Shown here: piece after piece, positions 14,144-17,760 of the stretch
Numbering within the stretch: position 1 is the first letter of the stretch
Layout: every line of letters starts with the position of its first letter
Source: Fervidifonticultor sp964526945
GTDB lineage: Bacteria; Sysuimicrobiota; Sysuimicrobiia; Sysuimicrobiales; Humicultoraceae
Reading direction: 5' to 3'
Length of the DNA: 17,760 nucleotides
NCBI GenBank assembly: GCA_964526945.1
Contig: CAZGNA010000043.1
Span: 1-17,760 of the forward strand
Translations under genes and position numbers: made by a program
Notes under the pieces: generated by a model
What the model was told of the DNA's origin: nothing
Database searches by the model: none
Seen by the model: only the letters and a program-made list of their open reading frames with translations

Positions 14144-14577
14144 AGGCCTCTCCCGTCCTGCGGCCAGCGCACGGTCACCGTGGTGTGCATGCCGCCCCGG
14201 ACGTTGTAGTCCAGCTCGAGCTCCATCCAGACCGGCTGGGTGGCGGCCACCAGGTCCTGCAGGATGCGGTTGGCCGCGTGCTCCTGGTAGATGCCGACGT
14301 TGCGGTACGAGTGCAGGTAGTACTTGAACGCCTTCAGCTCGAGCACCCGCTCGCGGGGCAGGTAGCGCACCCGCAACCGGCCGAAGTCGGGCAGCCCGGA
14401 CCAGGGGCAGACGGCCGTGAACTCGTCGGTCGTGATCTCGACCACGGCGGGGCTGCCCGGGTACTCGTAGGCGAACGTCTCCAGGCGTGCGGCGTCGATG
14501 CGGTCGTAGCCGTCGACGTCCCAGCGCCGCTCGACGGGCATGGGTGCGTCGACTGAGGCACCTCCGGGCCGGTGCAT
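14140..14577 (-). CDS. queF: NADPH-dependent 7-cyano-7-deazaguanine (preQ0) reductase
   Basis: QueF reduces the nitrile of preQ0 to the amine of preQ1 in queuosine biosynthesis. The 145-residue protein is the short, single-domain (B. subtilis-like) form. Catalytic residues are seen in TAVCPWSGLPDFG: Cys57 forms the thioimide and Asp64 is the proton donor. The QueF NADPH motif is LELKAFKYYLHSYRN (about 79-93), followed by GIYQEHAANRIL with Glu99. A longer open frame reaches 115 codons upstream, but only this start has a strong Shine-Dalgarno (AAAGGAGG, 6 bases before the ATG) and a promoter behind it. The downstream gene is the VUT transporter. No queC, queD or queE is in the window. Confidence 0.96.
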   Translation of the reverse strand: MHRPGGASVDAPMPVERRWDVDGYDRIDAARLETFAYEYPGSPAVVEITTDEFTAVCPWSGLPDFGRLRVRYLPRERVLELKAFKYYLHSYRNVGIYQEHAANRILQDLVAATQPVWMELELDYNVRGGMHTTVTVRWPQDGRGL

Positions 14578-14607
14578 GGCCGTCCTCCTTTGGGCGGTCT
14601 CGCCTGC

Positions 14608-14636
14608 ATCATACGCAGCCGCCGGGGCCCCGACAA
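14608..14636 (-). promoter_or_regulatory. queF promoter
   Basis: On the minus strand TTGTCG (14631-14636), 17 bases and TATGAT (14608-14613) match sigma-70 boxes at 4 and 5 of 6 positions. The start would be near 14601, giving an untranslated leader of only about 24 bases, too short for a preQ1 riboswitch. Confidence 0.7.
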
Positions 14637-14954
14637 CCGCGGCAGTGCGTGCATCTCTCCGGCTCCGTCGGCCTCGGGGTTGCCTCGTGCGTGACGCCCG
14701 CAGGGTCAGGATGGCGCCCCCATGGCTGTCCCTCCCGGGCTCCGGTGTGCCGCAGGCGTGGCCCCCCGGCCCTGGGGCGCGGCACAAGGCTCCGGACGCC
14801 TGTGCGACGAATGTCTTCACAGAGAGCAGTGTTGCGTCCGGGAGCGCTGCGCGCAGACCGGACGCAGCGGCGCGCGGCGCATGTGTTCGTGGGGACCCCG
14901 GTGTTCCCATCCGTGATTCCACTACCCTGCAGATCCACCGTGGAGCGTGATGCG
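14637..14954. other. Divergent intergenic region between queF and the molybdopterin subunit
   Basis: About 320 bases with no convincing gene. The main structure is an 11-bp stem, 14831-14841 with 14858-14868 (one G-T pair), whose 16-base loop contains a smaller GC hairpin. A lower-GC patch (about 14805-14832) precedes it. TACCCT at 14923-14928 could be a -10 box for the gene at 14955, but no matching -35 is seen. Confidence 0.45.
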
Positions 14955-17210
14955 ATGGCCCTGGTGATCGGCAAGCCCCACAAGCGCACCGACGGCCGGG
15001 AGAAGATCACCGGCGCGATGCAGTACACCGAAGACCTCCGGCTGCCGGGCACGCTGCACGCCCGCCTGCTGACCAGCCCGCACCCGCGCGCACGCATCGT
15101 CGAGATCCCGCGCGAAGCGGCGCTGGCCGTGCCCGGCGTCGTCGCCGTGGTCACCGCCGACGACCTGGCGCGCATCGGCCAGGCCCGGCGCGAGCTGGCC
15201 AACGGCCGCACCGCCTACACCGGTCAGCCCGTCGCAGTGGTGGTCGCCGCCTCGGAAGCCGCCGCAGCCGACGGGGTGGAGGCGCTGCGGACGGCGGCAC
15301 GCTTCGAGCCGCTGCCCGCGGTGCTGACCATCGACGAGGCGCTGGCGCCGGGCGCGCCGCTGGTGCAGGAGGCCGTGGAGTTCGAGGAAGGCGACGCGCA
15401 GGCCCACGCCACCGTCGAGGTGCAGGAACAGCATACCGAGACGCCGGGCAACGTGACCAACCGCGTGACCTTCACCCGGGGTGACGTCGCGGCCGGGCTC
15501 GCGCAGGCCGAGGTCGTGGTCACGCGCACCTACACCACCGCGCGCGTCCACCAGGGGTACCTCGAGCCCCATGCCACCGTCGCCACCGTCGACCCCGCAA
15601 CGGGTGACGTGACGATCTACACCGCCACCCAGGGGCAGTTCTACGTGCGGCGCGAGACCGCGAAGGTCCTGGGGCTCCCCGAGGCGCAGGTCCGCGTGGT
15701 GCCCATGCACGTCGGCGGCGGCTTCGGTGGGAAGATCCTGCTGCACCAGCCGCTGGTCGCTGCGCTGGCGCTGCTGCTGCGCCGTCCGGTGCGCCTGGTG
15801 CTCACGCGCATGGAGGACTTCCTGACCAGCACCCCCGCCCCGGCCACGGTGATCGACCTGGAACTCGGCGCCCGGCGGGACGGCACCCTGGTGGCGCTGC
15901 GCGGCCGCGTGCTGATGGACGCCGGCGCCCGGCCCGGCGCGCCGCTCGCCACGGGCGGCATCCTGCTGGGCGGGTACTACCGGGTGCCGCACCTGGCCAT
16001 CGAGTGCCTCGAGGTGCTCACCAACAAGCCGCCGGTAGGCGCCTACCGGGCGCCCGCGGCGCCGCAGGCGACGTTCGCGATCGAGTCGGCCATGGACGAA
16101 CTCGCCCGGCGCCTGGGCATCGACCCGGTGGCGCTGCGCCTCAAGAACGCCTCGCGGCCCGGCGACCCGATGCCCAACGGCCGGCCGTGGGCGAAGATGG
16201 GCCTGCGCGAGGTGCTCGAGGTCCTGGAGGCCCATCCCCTCCGCCACCGGCCGAAGGCGCCCGGCGAAGGGGTCGGCGTCGCGGTGGGCGGATGGTTGGG
16301 CGGCATCGAGTCGGCCTCGGCGTGCGTGCGTGCCAACACCGACGGCACGTTCGAGGTCGTGGTCGGCGCGGTGGACATCACCGGCACGCTCACCACCATG
16401 GGCCTGATCGCCGCCGAGGTGCTGGGGCTGCCGCCCGAGCGGGTCCGCGTCCGCACCGCGGACACCAGCCAGGCGCCCTACGCCGGCATGTCCGGTGGCA
16501 GCAAGATCACCTACACGGTCGGCACCGCCGTCCGCCTGGCAGCCGAAGACGCCCGGCGCCAGATCCTCCAGATCGCGGCCAGCCACCTCGAGGCGCGGGT
16601 CGACGACCTCGAGCTGCGCGACGGCCAGGTGGTCGTCAAGGGGACGCCCACGGTCGCGGTCAGCCTGGCCGAGATCGCCGCGATGAGCATGCGCTTCGGC
16701 GCCCAGTACGCGCCGGTCTTCGGGGTGGGCAACACCGTCGTCACCCGGCAGTCGCCGGGCTTCGCCGGGCACCTGGTCCGCCTGCGGGTCGACCGCGAGA
16801 CCGGCGAGGTACAGATCACCGACCACGTGATCGTCCAGGACGTGGGCCGGGCCCTCAACCCCCCGGCGGTCGAGGGCCAGATGATCGGGGGCGCGGCCCA
16901 GGGCATCGGCTGGGGGCTGCTGGAGCGCGTGGTCTACGACGGGGCCGGGACGCTCGTGACGGCCACGTTCGCCGACTACCCTCTCCCCCGGGCGACCACC
17001 GTGCCCCGGATGGAGACCGTGATCGTCGAGGTACCCTCCGACGAGGGACCGTTCGGGGCCAAGGGGGTCGGGGAGCCGCCGGTGGTGGCGGGCGCGGCGG
17101 CGATTGCGAATGCCATCGCGGACGCCATGGGACTGCGGGTCGCCTCGCTGCCGGTGGCGCCGGCGCAGCTCGCTCGTGGGCTTCCGACGGCCGGGGCGAA
17201 CGGGTCCTGA
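14955..17210 (+). CDS. Xanthine dehydrogenase family molybdopterin-binding (large) subunit
   Basis: Molybdenum hydroxylase large subunit (CoxL/XdhA family, 751 residues). The N-terminal a/b-hammerhead domain is at about 1-130 (GKPHKRTDGREKITGAMQY, then LPGTLHARLLTSPHPRARI). The molybdopterin-binding part follows, with GGGFGGK at 254-260, the substrate-arginine motif GAYRAPAAPQ (Arg365) and the catalytic Glu707 in GVGEPPVVAGAAA. The cysteine of CO dehydrogenase (AYRCSFR) is absent, so it is not a form I CODH. Such enzymes need a FAD subunit and a 2Fe-2S subunit; neither is adjacent here, so partners must be encoded elsewhere or supplied by another set. Substrate unknown (purine, aldehyde or N-heterocycle). 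GGAG 9 bases before the ATG is the ribosome-binding site. Confidence 0.92.
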   Translation: MALVIGKPHKRTDGREKITGAMQYTEDLRLPGTLHARLLTSPHPRARIVEIPREAALAVPGVVAVVTADDLARIGQARRELANGRTAYTGQPVAVVVAASEAAAADGVEALRTAARFEPLPAVLTIDEALAPGAPLVQEAVEFEEGDAQAHATVEVQEQHTETPGNVTNRVTFTRGDVAAGLAQAEVVVTRTYTTARVHQGYLEPHATVATVDPATGDVTIYTATQGQFYVRRETAKVLGLPEAQVRVVPMHVGGGFGGKILLHQPLVAALALLLRRPVRLVLTRMEDFLTSTPAPATVIDLELGARRDGTLVALRGRVLMDAGARPGAPLATGGILLGGYYRVPHLAIECLEVLTNKPPVGAYRAPAAPQATFAIESAMDELARRLGIDPVALRLKNASRPGDPMPNGRPWAKMGLREVLEVLEAHPLRHRPKAPGEGVGVAVGGWLGGIESASACVRANTDGTFEVVVGAVDITGTLTTMGLIAAEVLGLPPERVRVRTADTSQAPYAGMSGGSKITYTVGTAVRLAAEDARRQILQIAASHLEARVDDLELRDGQVVVKGTPTVAVSLAEIAAMSMRFGAQYAPVFGVGNTVVTRQSPGFAGHLVRLRVDRETGEVQITDHVIVQDVGRALNPPAVEGQMIGGAAQGIGWGLLERVVYDGAGTLVTATFADYPLPRATTVPRMETVIVEVPSDEGPFGAKGVGEPPVVAGAAAIANAIADAMGLRVASLPVAPAQLARGLPTAGANGS

Positions 17211-17505
17211 CCGGGCGAGGGGCGGGAGGCGCGACGCAACGGCAGGGGCCTCCAGCGTCGGGCGCGGGAGGACGCCGAGATGATGACAGCCGCGCACGAC
17301 GTGCAGGAGACGCTGACGTCGGATGCGAGAAGACGACGGAGGCGCTCCGCTGGCAACGGCCATGAGCGCTGCCGAGGCCTGTAGCGTCAGGAGGAGGATT
17401 TCGACGCCAGGACTCGAAGGATACGGGCGATCTGCGGGGCGATCTGGCGGAAAACCGCGGCAACCGCCGAACGCGTCCCGACATTCCACTTACGGGAGGG
17501 CTGCG
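17211..17505 (+). other. Intergenic region before the last gene
   Basis: No convincing gene in about 295 bases. It contains a 10-base direct repeat GGGCGATCTG (17425-17434, 17437-17446) and a purine-rich AGGAGGAGGATTT stretch (about 17389-17401). A 34-codon frame at 17280-17384 is Arg-rich and unlikely to be real. GGGAGGG just before 17506 is the ribosome-binding site of the next ORF. Confidence 0.4.
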
Positions 17506-17727
17506 ATGCGAAGATGGCTTTCGCTTGTCGTCGTGGCTGCGGTGGTGCTCGCGGCTGCGGCTCCTGCGTCGGCGCAGACCTGGGTGCAGATCCGCTACTG
17601 GCCGACCAACGCCAGGTGGGACCTGAACTGGAACCCGACGTGGACGTCCGCCATGTGGGGATTGTCGATCCGCCACACGCTGGCCGGCGGGGCGTGGGCC
17701 GCAAGCTTCAACCCAAATCGGGCGTGA
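17506..17727 (+). CDS. Short exported protein, possibly a truncated outer-membrane-type gene
   Basis: A 73-residue frame with a textbook signal peptide: MRRWLSLVVVAAVVLAAAA followed by PASAQ (cleavage after ASA, about residue 23). The mature part alternates aromatic and polar residues (TWVQIRYWPTNARWDLNW, then MWGLSIRHTLAGGAWAASFN), like the first beta-hairpins of an outer-membrane beta-barrel, and then stops. A complete barrel would be far longer, so a frameshift or nonsense event near the stop is possible. Two other frames remain open from about 17700 to the window end. GGGAGGG precedes the ATG at good spacing. I do not recognise the family. It could also be a real short secreted peptide. 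Confidence 0.6.
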   Translation: MRRWLSLVVVAAVVLAAAAPASAQTWVQIRYWPTNARWDLNWNPTWTSAMWGLSIRHTLAGGAWAASFNPNRA

Positions 17728-17760
17728 AAACCCTCAGATTCGGAATCGCTCGATGCGTTC

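Noticed and set aside
14955..17210. Form I carbon monoxide dehydrogenase large subunit
   Set aside because: The diagnostic AYRCSFR active-site loop is replaced by AYRAPAA, without the Cys.
17280..17384. 34-codon ORF beginning MMTAAHDVQE
   Set aside because: It turns into an Arg run, has no recognisable domain, and its ribosome-binding site is poorly spaced.
2961..17489. Long open frames antisense to the ABC binding protein, glutamate synthase and molybdopterin subunit (several of 400-850 codons)
   Set aside because: They mirror well-identified genes, are rich in Arg/Gly/His/Pro/Gln, show no domain, and are expected in very GC-rich DNA.
1..17760. tRNA, rRNA, CRISPR arrays, insertion sequences or prophage genes
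   Set aside because: None seen by eye: no cloverleaf-like element, regular spacer array, transposase or terminal inverted repeats.

Overview
This is a very GC-rich bacterial window with dense genes, short intergenic gaps and several 4-bp start/stop overlaps. Some promoters look leaderless: a TANNNT-type -10 box lies 6-7 bases before the ATG of carA and of the Nudix gene. Other genes have good Shine-Dalgarno sites. The mix recalls high-GC lineages such as Deinococcus-Thermus, Actinobacteria, Chloroflexi or uncultured relatives of Armatimonadetes. I cannot place the organism more precisely, and there is no rRNA gene to help.

Layout. Positions 1-1370 (minus strand) hold the carAB start: the first codons of carB, all of carA, and an AT-rich promoter with what look like two tandem ARG boxes. 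Positions 1503-4286 (plus) hold a three-gene ABC importer of the nitrate/sulfonate/taurine type: ATPase, permease and binding protein. Positions 4397-4853 form a long regulated leader: a promoter with a perfect -35 box, a ykkC subtype-2 riboswitch (most likely ppGpp-sensing), a 25-nt-arm terminator that uses the aptamer's 3' strand, and a second strong hairpin. This leader precedes a 1516-residue glutamate synthase (4853-9403). A Nudix hydrolase follows.

Positions 10108-11761 hold an ECF sigma factor, a zinc-binding anti-sigma factor and an ArsM-like methyltransferase, joined by 4-bp overlaps. The methyltransferase has an in-frame UGA exactly where relatives have a conserved cysteine, so it is a candidate selenoprotein. 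A tiny ORF, a DUF1326 protein and a DUF2182 membrane protein complete this cluster, which I read as a possible metal(loid) or thiol-stress module. Convergent to it lie queF and a VUT/YhhQ transporter (queuosine pathway), with a 73-bp duplication at their junction. The window ends with a lone xanthine-dehydrogenase-type molybdopterin subunit (14955-17210) and a short exported protein that may be truncated.

How the genes fit together. The left half concerns glutamine-nitrogen use: carbamoyl phosphate synthase (class I amidotransferase) under apparent arginine control, and glutamate synthase (class II amidotransferase) under apparent alarmone control. The two most unusual items are the riboswitch/terminator leader of glutamate synthase and the UGA-containing methyltransferase inside a sigma/anti-sigma operon.
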